The translations under genes were made by a program, and so were the position numbers. The notes under the pieces were generated by a model. That model was not told the DNA's origin and did not search any database. It saw nothing but the letters and a program-made list of their open reading frames with translations. DNA of 64,000 nucleotides from Haloglomus litoreum (GTDB lineage Archaea; Halobacteriota; Halobacteria; Halobacteriales; Haloarculaceae): assembly GCF_029338515.1 (NCBI RefSeq), contig NZ_CP119988.1:4092001-4156000 (forward strand). The letters are read 5' to 3'. Shown piece after piece: positions 25,533 to 34,089 of the stretch (its first letter is position 1; the number at the start of each line of letters is the position of its first letter).

Positions 25533-27053
25533 ATGCAGGGGCTTACCCTCGGAGCACTCGCCACCCGTAACGCAAGAGAACAGCCGGACGCCGCCGCCAT
25601 CGTCGAGCGTGTCGACGGGCGTCGGGAGCTGACGTTCGAGGCGTTCGACCGCCGGACGACGCAACTGGTGAACGCGTTCGACGATGCTGGACTCGGGCCA
25701 GGAGATACGGTCGCCATCTACCTCCGGAACAGCATCGAGACCCTGGAGATCTTCATCGGTGCAGCCAAAGCGGGTATCATCCCGGTGCCGATCAATCACC
25801 GGTTCAAGGCCGGGGAGATCGGCTACGTGCTCCGCGATTGCGACGCTTCGATCTGCGTCTTCGACGACGATGCCACGGACACCGTGCGGGACCTCACCGA
25901 CGAGGACATCCCCGTCGACCGCTTCCTCCACGTCGGGGATGCGTCCGCCCGTCCCGACTTCGCGGCGTCCTACGGGTCGTTCCGCGAGTCGGGGGCGGAG
26001 ACGCCACCTGGGACGGAGATCACGCGCCTGGACCGGGCCGCCATGCTGTACACGAGCGGCACGACCGGGAAGCCGAAGGGCTGCCTGTTCACCCACGACA
26101 ACCTCCTCCAGAACACCGAGAACACCGTCTACGACATCGGGCTGGACCGCGACGAGCGGTTCCTGATCATGACCCCGCTGTTCCACGTCGCGGCGTTCGC
26201 GCTGTTCCTCGACGCGTTCTACGTCGGCGCCACGACCGTTCTGACTGCGGATTTCGACCCGGACCACGTGCTCGATGTCATCGAGGAGGAGCGGGTGACG
26301 GGCTCGTTCGTGGTCCCGACACAGGGACGAGCGCTCCTGGAGACGAACATCGAGGAGTACGACCTCTCCTCCTTCCGACGGTACTGGACCGGGACCGCAC
26401 CCTCGGAGGCGGAGCTCAAGCGCGGGCTCATCGATGCCTTCGACTGTGGGCTGACCGAGATGTTCGGCCAGACGGAGCTCTCGCCGCTGACGCTCGTCCT
26501 GCCGCCGGAGGACGCCTTCGACAAGATCGAGACGGTCGGCCGGCCGCTGTTCAACGTCGGGGTGAAGCTGGTCGACGAGGACGGCGAGGAGGTCGAACAG
26601 GGTGAGCCCGGCCGCATCGCCTACTGGGGACCCACCGTGTTCGAGGGCTACCACGAGCTGCCGGAGGCGAACGAGGAGGTCTTCGACGGGGAGTGGTTCG
26701 TCTCCAGCGACCTCATGCGCGAGGACGAGGACGGCTACTTCGAGTTCCTCGGCCGGGCCGACGACATGATCATCAGCGGCGGCGAGAACATCCACCCGGC
26801 CGAGATCGAGGAGGTGCTCCACGAGCACCCGGCCATCGACGCCGCCGCCGTGCTGGGGGTCCCGGACGAGAAATGGGGGGAACGGGTGAAGGCCGTCGTC
26901 GTCCTCGAACCCGGCGAGACGCTCACCGAGGCCGATGTCGTCGACTACGTCACCGAGCGGTTGGCCAACTTCAAGAAACCCCGCGAGGTCCAGTTCCGCG
27001 ACGAACTGCCCCGCAACCCGACGGGGAAGGTGGTCAAGGGGGACCTGGAATAG
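25533..27053 (+). CDS. Acyl-CoA synthetase 2 (long/medium-chain or aromatic type, AMP-forming)
   Basis: This 506-residue ANL-family ligase has the motifs YTSGTTGKPKGC (about 171-182), the FGQTELS adenine-binding block, SSDLMREDEDGYFEFLGRADDMIISGGENIHPAEIEE, and the terminal catalytic lysine in NPTGKVVKGDL. It is close to FadD3-like and 3-methylmercaptopropionyl-type ligases in length. Placed between the binding protein and the ATPase genes of the same transporter, it probably activates the imported acid. Confidence 0.93.
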   Translation: MQGLTLGALATRNAREQPDAAAIVERVDGRRELTFEAFDRRTTQLVNAFDDAGLGPGDTVAIYLRNSIETLEIFIGAAKAGIIPVPINHRFKAGEIGYVLRDCDASICVFDDDATDTVRDLTDEDIPVDRFLHVGDASARPDFAASYGSFRESGAETPPGTEITRLDRAAMLYTSGTTGKPKGCLFTHDNLLQNTENTVYDIGLDRDERFLIMTPLFHVAAFALFLDAFYVGATTVLTADFDPDHVLDVIEEERVTGSFVVPTQGRALLETNIEEYDLSSFRRYWTGTAPSEAELKRGLIDAFDCGLTEMFGQTELSPLTLVLPPEDAFDKIETVGRPLFNVGVKLVDEDGEEVEQGEPGRIAYWGPTVFEGYHELPEANEEVFDGEWFVSSDLMREDEDGYFEFLGRADDMIISGGENIHPAEIEEVLHEHPAIDAAAVLGVPDEKWGERVKAVVVLEPGETLTEADVVDYVTERLANFKKPREVQFRDELPRNPTGKVVKGDLE

Positions 27054-27059
27054 GAGGCG

Positions 27060-27088
27060 CCGACAGGCATCCCCAGCCGGTGTGTCGG
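27060..27088. terminator. Inverted repeat between convergent genes
   Basis: Arms CCGACA/TGTCGG bracket a 17-base loop between the converging ligase 2 and livF stops. Confidence 0.4.
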
Positions 27089-27092
27089 ACGC

Positions 27093-27785
27093 TCAGATGG
27101 AGACGTGCTGGCGGAGCACCTCGTCGTCGGCGGACAGTTCGTCGGCATCACCCGCATGGACGAGTTCACCGTTCGCCAGGACGACGACGTGGTCCGCGAC
27201 CGAGAGCGCGAGGTCGATGTTCTGCTCGACCAGTACGATCGTGAGTTCGTCGGCGAGCCGCGCGATGGCTCGGCGAACGTCCGCGACGATCTTCGGCGCG
27301 AGCCCCTCGGTCGGCTCATCGAGCAACAGGAGTTCGGTCCCGCCGAGCAGTCCGCGCGCCATCGCGAGCATCTGCTGTTCCCCGCCCGAGAGCGTCCCGG
27401 CACGCGCCTGCCGGAGGTCGTCCAGTGTCGGGAACAGCTCGTACGCGTCCTCAGGGGTGCGGGACCCGCCCCGACCGGCAGGCACCGCGAGGTTCTCCGC
27501 GACGGTGAGGTTGCTCCACACCTGCCGGTCCTCCGGGACGTAGCCCATGCCCATCCGGACCCGTTCGAACTTCGGGAGTTCGGTGACGTCGCGGTCCTTG
27601 AATCGGACCGTTCCCTCGCGGGGCTGAAGCACCCCGACGATGCTGCGGAGCGTCGTGGTCTTGCCGGCACCGTTGCGGCCGAACATGGCGAGGACGTCAC
27701 CCTGGTCGACAGCGAACGAGATATCCTCGATCGCCCGGCTCTGTCCGTAGTACGCGTCCACCGAATCGAGTTCCAGGAGCGTCAT
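27093..27785 (-). CDS. livF: Liv-type ABC transporter ATPase LivF, system 1
   Basis: This 230-residue ATPase has Walker A GRNGAGKTT, signature LSGGEQQML and Walker B LLLLDEPTEGL. Lack of extra domains and the TEGL after Walker B identify LivF. Its ATG overlaps the livG stop by four bases. The gene is on the opposite strand from the permease genes of the same system, an uncommon split. Confidence 0.95.
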   Translation of the reverse strand: MTLLELDSVDAYYGQSRAIEDISFAVDQGDVLAMFGRNGAGKTTTLRSIVGVLQPREGTVRFKDRDVTELPKFERVRMGMGYVPEDRQVWSNLTVAENLAVPAGRGGSRTPEDAYELFPTLDDLRQARAGTLSGGEQQMLAMARGLLGGTELLLLDEPTEGLAPKIVADVRRAIARLADELTIVLVEQNIDLALSVADHVVVLANGELVHAGDADELSADDEVLRQHVSI

Positions 27786-28528
27786 CGGCTCTCACCCAGG
27801 TAGGCCCGCTGAACGCGGGGGTCGTCGCGGATGTCGTCCGGAGCGGCGTCGGCGATGATCGAGCCGTTCTCCAGGACGGCCACCGCGTCCGAGACCGACA
27901 TCACGACATCGATGTTGTGCTCGACGAGGACGATGGTGTACTCCGCGGCCACGTCGTCGAGCAGGTCACGGAGTTCCTCGATCTCGAACTGGCTCATCCC
28001 CGCGAACGGCTCGTCGAGGAGGAGGATCAGCGGGTCGAGTGCGAGCACCAGCGCGAGTTCGAGTGCTCGCTTGTCGCCGTGCGAGAGGGTCCCGGCCTCC
28101 GTATCCTGGAACTCGAGCAGCCCGACACGTTCGAGCAGCTCGGACGCTCGTTCGCGATACTCCGTCTTGGCCTCGACGTGCTGGAGGAAGTTCCAGCCAC
28201 CACGCTCGCGGGCCTGGACGGCGATACGGACGTTGTCGAGGACGGAGAGCTCCTCGAAGATGTTCGTGATCTGGAACGAGCGGGCCAGTCCCTTCCGGGT
28301 GATCTCCTCGGGCGAGAGCCCGGTGATGTCCTCGTCGGCGAGCCGGACACGCCCGGATGTCGGCTCCAGCCCACCGGAGAGGAGATTGAACAGGGTCGTC
28401 TTCCCGGCGCCGTTCGGTCCGATGATCGACTTCAGTGTCCCCTCGTCGACGCCCAGGTTGACGTCATCGACCGCCGTAACGCCCTCGAATCGCTTCGTCA
28501 GGCCCTCGGTCTCGAGCAGCGCAGTCAC
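27782..28528 (-). CDS. livG: Liv-type ABC transporter ATPase LivG, system 1
   Basis: This 248-residue ATPase has Walker A GPNGAGKTT, signature LSHGDKRALELA and Walker B LILLLDEPFAGM, the usual LivG set. A GTG start at 28528 is chosen because a Shine-Dalgarno-like GGAGG stands about 10 bases ahead and the preceding frame is unrelated. The operon runs livG-livF from a promoter near 28581 that is divergent from livH. Confidence 0.94.
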   Translation of the reverse strand: MTALLETEGLTKRFEGVTAVDDVNLGVDEGTLKSIIGPNGAGKTTLFNLLSGGLEPTSGRVRLADEDITGLSPEEITRKGLARSFQITNIFEELSVLDNVRIAVQARERGGWNFLQHVEAKTEYRERASELLERVGLLEFQDTEAGTLSHGDKRALELALVLALDPLILLLDEPFAGMSQFEIEELRDLLDDVAAEYTIVLVEHNIDVVMSVSDAVAVLENGSIIADAAPDDIRDDPRVQRAYLGESR

Positions 28529-28580
28529 GGGACGCCGCCTCCTCGGACGGGTTGCATAGCAGTAGAACGGAGCCGACAGC

Positions 28581-28590
28581 GATAAAAAAG
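28581..28590 (-). promoter_or_regulatory. TATA box of the livGF operon
   Basis: CTTTTTTATC on the minus strand, about 57 bases ahead of the GTG; this implies a leader of about 30 bases that carries the GGAGG site. Confidence 0.5.
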
Positions 28591-28627
28591 TTCCTCCTCC
28601 CCCGACAGCCGCACCCCCCTCGACACA

Positions 28628-28636
28628 ACACTTAAG
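28628..28636 (+). promoter_or_regulatory. TATA box of the livHM operon
   Basis: ACACTTAAG centred about 29 bases before the GTG start of livH, consistent with a leaderless transcript. Confidence 0.55.
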
Positions 28637-28660
28637 CCAGACCCTTCGCATCTTCCGCAG

Positions 28661-29542
28661 GTGAGCCAAGCAAGCGTTGTCTTCGGGGTCCTGGCCAACG
28701 GGATTGCCATCGGAATGCTGTTCTTCCTCGTTGCCTCGGGGCTCTCGCTGGTGTTCGGCCTGATGGGCGTGGTGAACTTCGCCCACGGTTCGCTGTACAT
28801 GATCGGCGCGTACGTCGGGCTGACGGTCTTCGACCGGTCCGGGCTGTTCCTGGTGGCACTCCTGACCGTCCCGTTCCTCGTCGCGGGGATCGGCGTCGTC
28901 ATGGAGTATCTCACCCTGCGACCGCTGTACGACCGCGACCCGATCTACCAGATCCTCCTGACGTTCGGCATCGCCCTGATGCTCGACGAGGGGGTTCGGC
29001 TCGTCTGGGGGCTGAACTCGCTCAGCTTCGGTCGCCCGGCGTGGCTGGCCGAGGCGCTATCGCTCGGCGGGGTGCAGTTCCCGAGCTATCGGGTGTTCGT
29101 CATCGCCCTCGGTATCGTCGTCAGTCTCGGACTCTACCTGTTCCTGGAGCGGACCCGGTTCGGGCTCGTGGTCCGGGCGGGGACGAACAACCGTGATATG
29201 GTCGAACTCTGCGGCGTGAACGTCAAGCGGGCATTCACGGTCGTCTTCGGTGTCGGCGCCGCGATGGCCGCCGTCGCCGGCGTCGCTGCCGGCCCGATGT
29301 TCAGCGTCTATCCGGCGATGGGGTCGGAGATGATCATCGAGGCGTTCGCCGTGGTCGTCATCGGCGGGCTCGGGAGCTTCCGGGGCTCGCTGGTCGGGGC
29401 GCTGGCCGTCGGGCTGCTCCAGGCGTTCGGCAACTACTACCTCGTGAGCTTCTCCTCGATGCTGATCTTCGCGCTGATGATCGTCGTGTTGCTCGTCAGA
29501 CCGCACGGGTTGCTGGGTGATCCGGAGGCGAACCACACATGA
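28661..29542 (+). CDS. livH: Liv-type ABC transporter permease LivH, system 1
   Basis: This 293-residue membrane protein shows LivH landmarks: VFGLMGVVNFAHGSLYMIGAY near the N-terminus, the EAA-type coupling loop around RAGTNNRDMVELCGVNVK, and the VIGGLGSFRGSLVGA segment. Start is a GTG with the TATA box at leaderless distance. It overlaps livM by four bases. Confidence 0.95.
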   Translation: MSQASVVFGVLANGIAIGMLFFLVASGLSLVFGLMGVVNFAHGSLYMIGAYVGLTVFDRSGLFLVALLTVPFLVAGIGVVMEYLTLRPLYDRDPIYQILLTFGIALMLDEGVRLVWGLNSLSFGRPAWLAEALSLGGVQFPSYRVFVIALGIVVSLGLYLFLERTRFGLVVRAGTNNRDMVELCGVNVKRAFTVVFGVGAAMAAVAGVAAGPMFSVYPAMGSEMIIEAFAVVVIGGLGSFRGSLVGALAVGLLQAFGNYYLVSFSSMLIFALMIVVLLVRPHGLLGDPEANHT

Positions 29543-30552
29543 GCCAGGAGACCGACTCCCGGTGGCTCCCGGCGCTCTCCCGGACCCTGGTACTCCGTGT
29601 GATCGTCTTCCTCTCGCTGGCAGCCGTCCCGCTGGTCACCACCGGCTACCAGACGGGGTTGGTGATCGACTTCCTGATCCTGGCGCTGTTCGCGGTGAGC
29701 TACGACCTCCTCATCGGCTACACCGGCATCGTCTCCTTCGGTCACGCGCTCCCCTACGGCCTCGGCCTGTACGTCTTCGCCATCTTCGCGACCAACCGGT
29801 CGGTCCCGTTCGTCCCGACCGGCGCCGTCCCGTTCGAGGGCGCGCTCCTCGTCGCGGTACTGCTCGTCGTCGTCGTCTCGCTCGTGACGGGCTATCTCGC
29901 GCTCCAGGCATCGGGGGTGTACTTCGCGATGATCACACTGGCGTTCGCACAGATCGGCTACCTCGCCGTCTTCGAGAACACGGACATCACGGGCGGCGAC
30001 GGTGGCATCCTGCTGTTCTCGCAGGAGTTCTTCGGACTCGCACTCGGCGACGAGATGACCTTCTACTACCTGACGCTGGTGGTGGTCGCCGGCTGCTTCC
30101 TCGCCATGCGGCGGCTGACCACCTCCCCGTACGGCCAGGTCCTGAAGAGCATCCGTGAGAACGAGACGCGGGCGCGGTTCCTCGGCTACGACACCTTCCG
30201 GTACAAGCTCTCGGTGTTCGTCGCGGCAGGGGTGTTCGCCGCGGTCGCCGGCATCCTCAAAGGGCTCCACAGCAACATCGCGACCCCGAACGCGCTCCAC
30301 TGGTCGACCGGGGGCGACGCCCTGCTGATGACGCTCATCGGCGGCATGGGGACCCTGTGGGGCCCGCTGGTCGGGGCGGCCGTCCTCTTCGGCGGTGAGG
30401 AGCTACTGACGACCGTCACCGAGCACTGGCTCCTGCTCCTCGGGGCCGTCTACGTCGTGTTCGTCATCTTCGTCCCGAGTGGGATCGCCGGGCTGGTCTC
30501 GTCCGAGGCGGACCGGACCGTCGGCGATGTACTCCGGGAGCTCCGTCCATGA
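29539..30552 (+). CDS. livM: Liv-type ABC transporter permease LivM, system 1
   Basis: This 337-residue permease pairs with LivH. Landmarks are LLIGYTGIVSFGHALPYG, the coupling loop SIRENETRARFLGYDTFRYK and LIGGMGTLWGPLVGAAV. ATGA overlaps exist at both ends (livH before, enoyl-CoA hydratase after), tying the hydratase to the transporter operon. Confidence 0.95.
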   Translation: MSQETDSRWLPALSRTLVLRVIVFLSLAAVPLVTTGYQTGLVIDFLILALFAVSYDLLIGYTGIVSFGHALPYGLGLYVFAIFATNRSVPFVPTGAVPFEGALLVAVLLVVVVSLVTGYLALQASGVYFAMITLAFAQIGYLAVFENTDITGGDGGILLFSQEFFGLALGDEMTFYYLTLVVVAGCFLAMRRLTTSPYGQVLKSIRENETRARFLGYDTFRYKLSVFVAAGVFAAVAGILKGLHSNIATPNALHWSTGGDALLMTLIGGMGTLWGPLVGAAVLFGGEELLTTVTEHWLLLLGAVYVVFVIFVPSGIAGLVSSEADRTVGDVLRELRP

Positions 30553-31343
30553 CCGACCCCATCACCGACCCCAGGGTCAGGTCCGCGCCGCTCGATGCGA
30601 CGCTCTCCGAGGCCGGCGTCCTCTCGCTCGTGCTCGACCGTCCCGATGCCCTGAACGCGCTGACCGACGGTCTCGCGGCCGGCATCGAGGCTGCCCTGGA
30701 GAGCGTCGACGACTCGAGGGTCCGCTGTGTCGTCCTGTCCGGCGCCGGCGAGCGGGCATTCAGCGCCGGGGCCGACGTGTCGGTCTTCGAGGGCCTCGAC
30801 CCGGTCGAGGGTACGAGCTGGACCGTCTTCGAGCGGCTGGCGGAGTTCCCGCGGCCGACGGTCGCCAGCATCGACGGCGCCTGTCTGGGCGCGGGCCTGG
30901 AACTCGCGCTCGCCTGCGACATCCGGCTGGCGACCGATCGGTCGATGTTCGGGCAGCCGGAGATCCGGCTCGGGTTCGTTCCCGGTGCCGGCGGCATCCA
31001 GCGACTCCAGCGGCTCGTCGGGGCGGGACGGGCGAAGGAACTGGTCTACCGCGGCCACCGGATCGACGCCGAGACCGCCGACCGGTGGGGCCTCGTCAAT
31101 CGAGCGGTCCCCACCGACGCGTTCGACGCGGAGGTCGACGCCGTGGTCACGGATATCGCCGAAGGGCCGCCCGTCGGACTGGAGGCGGCAAAGCGGGTGT
31201 TCGACCGTGGCGCGGATGCGAGCCTCACAGCCGGTCTCCTCATGGAGAGCCAGGCCTTCGGACGCCTCCTGACGACGGAGGACGTGGCCGAGGGGGTCGC
31301 CGCCTTCCAGGAGGACCGCGACCCGGAGTTCAAGGGGGAGTAG
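30549..31343 (+). CDS. Enoyl-CoA hydratase/isomerase family protein 2
   Basis: This 264-residue crotonase-fold protein carries the oxyanion motifs SAGADVSVFEGL and SIDGACLGAGLELALACD, and the hydratase-type GQPEIRLGFVPGAGGIQRL segment with the expected glutamate region. It overlaps livM by four bases, so import and beta-oxidation-like processing are produced together. Confidence 0.92.
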   Translation: MTDPITDPRVRSAPLDATLSEAGVLSLVLDRPDALNALTDGLAAGIEAALESVDDSRVRCVVLSGAGERAFSAGADVSVFEGLDPVEGTSWTVFERLAEFPRPTVASIDGACLGAGLELALACDIRLATDRSMFGQPEIRLGFVPGAGGIQRLQRLVGAGRAKELVYRGHRIDAETADRWGLVNRAVPTDAFDAEVDAVVTDIAEGPPVGLEAAKRVFDRGADASLTAGLLMESQAFGRLLTTEDVAEGVAAFQEDRDPEFKGE

Positions 31344-31410
31344 CAGCCGACCGGGACGGCCGTCGCCGAGCCCATCGGAATCGCGAGACAACTCGGACGC
31401 GTGACACGAG

Positions 31411-31420
31411 AAACTTTATA
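31411..31420 (+). promoter_or_regulatory. TATA box AAACTTTATA of P450 gene 1
   Basis: The TTTATA core ends 31 bases before the ATG at 31451; the second P450 gene has the same core at 30 bases. Confidence 0.6.
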
Positions 31421-31450
31421 CTCCGGACGCGCACCCTCCTACTGAGAGCG

Positions 31451-32653
31451 ATGAGCAGAACCGACGACCTGACTGACCCTGAGGTCATCGACCGTCCGTA
31501 CGAGTACTTCGGTCGGCTCAGGGAGACAGAGCCGGTGTACTGGAACGAAACGTGGGGTGGCTGGATCGTCACACGCTACAAGGATGTCCGGCGGTGCCTG
31601 CAGGACGACGAGCACCTCTCGGTCGAGGTGGAGGCGGACCGACTGCGGAACTCCTCGCTGGAGATCCCCCGGACCAAGCAGATGTTCCCGAAGTGGATCA
31701 TCTACCTCGACCCGCCGGACCACACCAAGCTCCGGCGGATCATCGGCGAGGCGTTCAACCCGGAGATGGTGGCCAACCAGCGTGCGGAGGTCGAGGAGGT
31801 GACCCAGTCACTCATCGACGATATGCGGGAGCAGTCCCCGGGCGAGGTCGAACTCATCGAGGAGTTCGCCCATCCGCTACCCGTCCACGTCATCTGCAAG
31901 ATCATGGGGCTCCCGCTGGCGGACGGCGAGAACCTCGGCGACTGGTCGAAGAACATCGGCCTCACGCTGTTTCACTACTACGACGCCGAGAACCGACACC
32001 AGCGGACCGAGGAGAGCATCAGGGAGTTCACCGACTACCTCCGGGAGGTCGTAAAGCGGCGCGAAGCGAACCCGAAGGACGACCTGATCACCTACCTGCT
32101 GGAGGCCGAGGCCGACGGCGAGACACTGACCGAGGACGAGGTCGTCGCGACCGCCGTCCTGTTGCTGTTCGCGGGCCACGAGACGACGACGAAGCTCATC
32201 GCGAACGGCACCCTCGAACTGCTCCGCCATCCCGAGCAGATGGAGATGCTCCGTGAGGACCCCTCGCTCGCGCCGAAGGCCGTCGAGGAGATCCTCCGCT
32301 ACCAGGGCACGTCGAAGTCGCTCACCCGGGGCGTCGTGAAGGACTTCGAGCTGCGTGGCAAGCAGATCGAGGCCGGAGAACGCATCCTACTGAGCCAGGC
32401 CGCCGCCAACCGTGACCCACGGAAGTTCGACGACCCCGAGACGTTCGATATCACGCGTGGCTCGATGGACCACCTGGGCTTCGGCCACGGGACCCACCAC
32501 TGCCTCGGGGCGCCGCTGGCACGGCTGGAGACCCGCGTCGCGTTCCCGGCGCTGGTCAAGGCGTTCCCGGACATGGAGCTGACCACCGACGAGATCGAGT
32601 GGACCCGATCACCACTCGTCCGCGGCCCCGAGGAGCTACACATCGACATCTGA
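31451..32653 (+). CDS. Cytochrome P450, copy 1
   Basis: This 400-residue soluble P450 inserts oxygen into an unactivated C-H bond using electrons from a reductase/ferredoxin. The heme ligand is Cys351 in FGHGTHHCLG. The I-helix is AGHETTT and the ExxR motif is EEILR. The size and the lack of a membrane anchor match bacterial CYP families acting on terpenes, fatty acids or steroids. A longer in-frame extension upstream overlaps the hydratase and is rejected because the TATA box sits at 31411. It is a close paralogue of the gene at 55186. No ferredoxin gene is adjacent. Confidence 0.93.
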   Translation: MSRTDDLTDPEVIDRPYEYFGRLRETEPVYWNETWGGWIVTRYKDVRRCLQDDEHLSVEVEADRLRNSSLEIPRTKQMFPKWIIYLDPPDHTKLRRIIGEAFNPEMVANQRAEVEEVTQSLIDDMREQSPGEVELIEEFAHPLPVHVICKIMGLPLADGENLGDWSKNIGLTLFHYYDAENRHQRTEESIREFTDYLREVVKRREANPKDDLITYLLEAEADGETLTEDEVVATAVLLLFAGHETTTKLIANGTLELLRHPEQMEMLREDPSLAPKAVEEILRYQGTSKSLTRGVVKDFELRGKQIEAGERILLSQAAANRDPRKFDDPETFDITRGSMDHLGFGHGTHHCLGAPLARLETRVAFPALVKAFPDMELTTDEIEWTRSPLVRGPEELHIDI

Positions 32654-32676
32654 GCGGTCACGACCCACGAGACCGC
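32654..32676. terminator. Inverted repeat between convergent genes
   Basis: Arms GCGGTC/GACCGC (11-base loop) follow the P450 stop and face the converging Lrp gene. Confidence 0.4.
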
Positions 32677-32684
32677 GACGGACC

Positions 32685-33164
32685 TCACTCGACCTGGAGG
32701 TACCGCTCGACCGCGGTCGAGCGGCCGGTCTCGACGAAGTAGTCGACCTCGCTGGCCGCCGGGATCTCGCGCACGTCGTTGACGAGTTTGTCGACCTCGG
32801 CGGTGGAGCTGACCGTAGCGTGGGCGTACAGATCGACCGTCCCGAAGCCGCTCCCGACGAACCAGAAGTCCATCCCCGACATCGCCTCGAAGACCTCCGC
32901 CTTGGCGCTCGTCCCGCCATCGGTTCGAACGGTCACGAGAACGATCTCCCACTCGTGGGTGTCCGGTCGGAGGAGGAAGAAGCTCGTCGTGATATCGAGC
33001 AGCGAGGCGACCCGCTGGCGGATGGCCTCGCTGCTCAGTTCGAGCCCCTCGTCGGCCAGCTCCGTCGAGATGTCGGAATACGGGATACGTGGGTCCTTCG
33101 CAAGGATGGCGAGGATGCGTCGGTCGATCTCGTCTATGTTCGTCGAATCTGATGTGTTTGACAT
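32685..33164 (-). CDS. Lrp/AsnC-family transcription regulator
   Basis: This 159-residue protein has an N-terminal winged helix (IDEIDRRILAILAKDPRIPYSDISTEL then SSEAIRQRVASL) and a C-terminal RAM-type ligand-binding domain (VLVTVRTDGGTSAKAEVFEAM). Such regulators usually respond to amino acids or related acids and autoregulate. It lies between two Liv-type systems and beside P450 gene 1, so control of these neighbours is likely but inferred. Three tandem 32-base repeats lie 100-200 bases upstream. Confidence 0.92.
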   Translation of the reverse strand: MSNTSDSTNIDEIDRRILAILAKDPRIPYSDISTELADEGLELSSEAIRQRVASLLDITTSFFLLRPDTHEWEIVLVTVRTDGGTSAKAEVFEAMSGMDFWFVGSGFGTVDLYAHATVSSTAEVDKLVNDVREIPAASEVDYFVETGRSTAVERYLQVE

Positions 33165-33270
33165 ACAGGGGGTGAGCTAGCGGGTGCTCATAAATCCATC
33201 CCGTCTGGGGAATCGGCCGACGCGACGGTCGAGGATCCCCCCGTAGACCGGGTGCCGAGAGCTGTCGATA

Positions 33271-33360
33271 CTGGAGGTGACCGGTCGGTCCAGCGGAGTA
33301 CACTGGAGGTGACCGGTCGGTCCAGCGGAGTACACTGGAGGTGACCGGTCGGTCAAGCAG
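33271..33360. repeat. Three tandem 32-base repeats upstream of the Lrp gene
   Basis: Units start at 33271, 33303 and 33335. The first two are identical and begin CTGGAGGTGACCGGTCGGTC; the third diverges after 20 bases. Each includes the palindrome GACCGGTC. The region lies between the Lrp start and the livF2 stop, so it could serve as protein-binding iterons. Confidence 0.75.
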
Positions 33361-33387
33361 CACCACGCAGTGAGCGGCGCAGGCCGG

Positions 33388-34089
33388 TCAGACGCGGACG
33401 CCGAGGTACCGCTCGATCTCCTCCGTGGCGTCGCCGAGCTCCGCCGCCGAGCCGTCCATACGGATCTCGCCCTTGTGGAGGAGGTACCCTCGGTCGATGA
33501 GGTCCAGACAGATCTCCACGTTCTGCTCGATCAGCAGGACGGGGATGTCCGCCTCCTTGACCCGGCGGATGATGTCGACGATCTGGTCGACGATCTGTGG
33601 CGCGAGGCCCTCCATCGGCTCGTCGAGGAGGACCAGTTTCGGGTTGCCGACCAGCGCCATCGCGATGACGAGCATCTGCTGTTCGCCGCCGCTCAGGTCG
33701 CCGGCGTGCTGGTTCGAGCGCTCATCCAGGCGCTCGAACTCGTCGAAGACCCGCGACACGCTCCAGTCATCGCCGTGGCTGGTGTCGACGCTGAGCTGGA
33801 GGTTCTCCCGGACGGTCAGGCCGCCGAACGGCCGGCGGTCCTCGGGCACGAGCTTGATGCCACGCCGGGCGATGTCAGGGACCGGGCGTCCGGTGATATC
33901 CTCCCCCTCGAAGGTGATCCGACCGGCTCGCGGCGGCTGGATCCCCGCGATGGACCGGAGCGTCGTCGTCTTGCCGGCGCCGTTGCGGCCCAGCAGCCCG
34001 ACCACCTCTCCATCGCCCACCGACAGCGAGACGTCCTCGAGCACCTGCGAGTCGCCGTAGTAGGTGTCGATCCCGTCGACCTCAAGCAT
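33388..34089 (-). CDS. livF: Liv-type ABC transporter ATPase LivF, system 2
   Basis: This 233-residue LivF ATPase has Walker A GRNGAGKTT, signature LSGGEQQML and Walker B LVLLDEPMEGL. It overlaps livG by eight bases. It closes a five-gene minus-strand operon (binding protein, livH, livM, livG, livF) of normal order, unlike system 1. Confidence 0.95.
   Translation of the reverse strand: MLEVDGIDTYYGDSQVLEDVSLSVGDGEVVGLLGRNGAGKTTTLRSIAGIQPPRAGRITFEGEDITGRPVPDIARRGIKLVPEDRRPFGGLTVRENLQLSVDTSHGDDWSVSRVFDEFERLDERSNQHAGDLSGGEQQMLVIAMALVGNPKLVLLDEPMEGLAPQIVDQIVDIIRRVKEADIPVLLIEQNVEICLDLIDRGYLLHKGEIRMDGSAAELGDATEEIERYLGVRV

Noticed and set aside
30479-31450. N-terminal extension of P450 copy 1
   Set aside because: The extra 324 codons overlap livM and the hydratase in another frame, are basic, and the P450 has its own TATA box at 31411.
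33271-33360. CRISPR array
   Set aside because: Three adjacent direct repeats have no spacers and no cas genes are present; these are tandem repeats.
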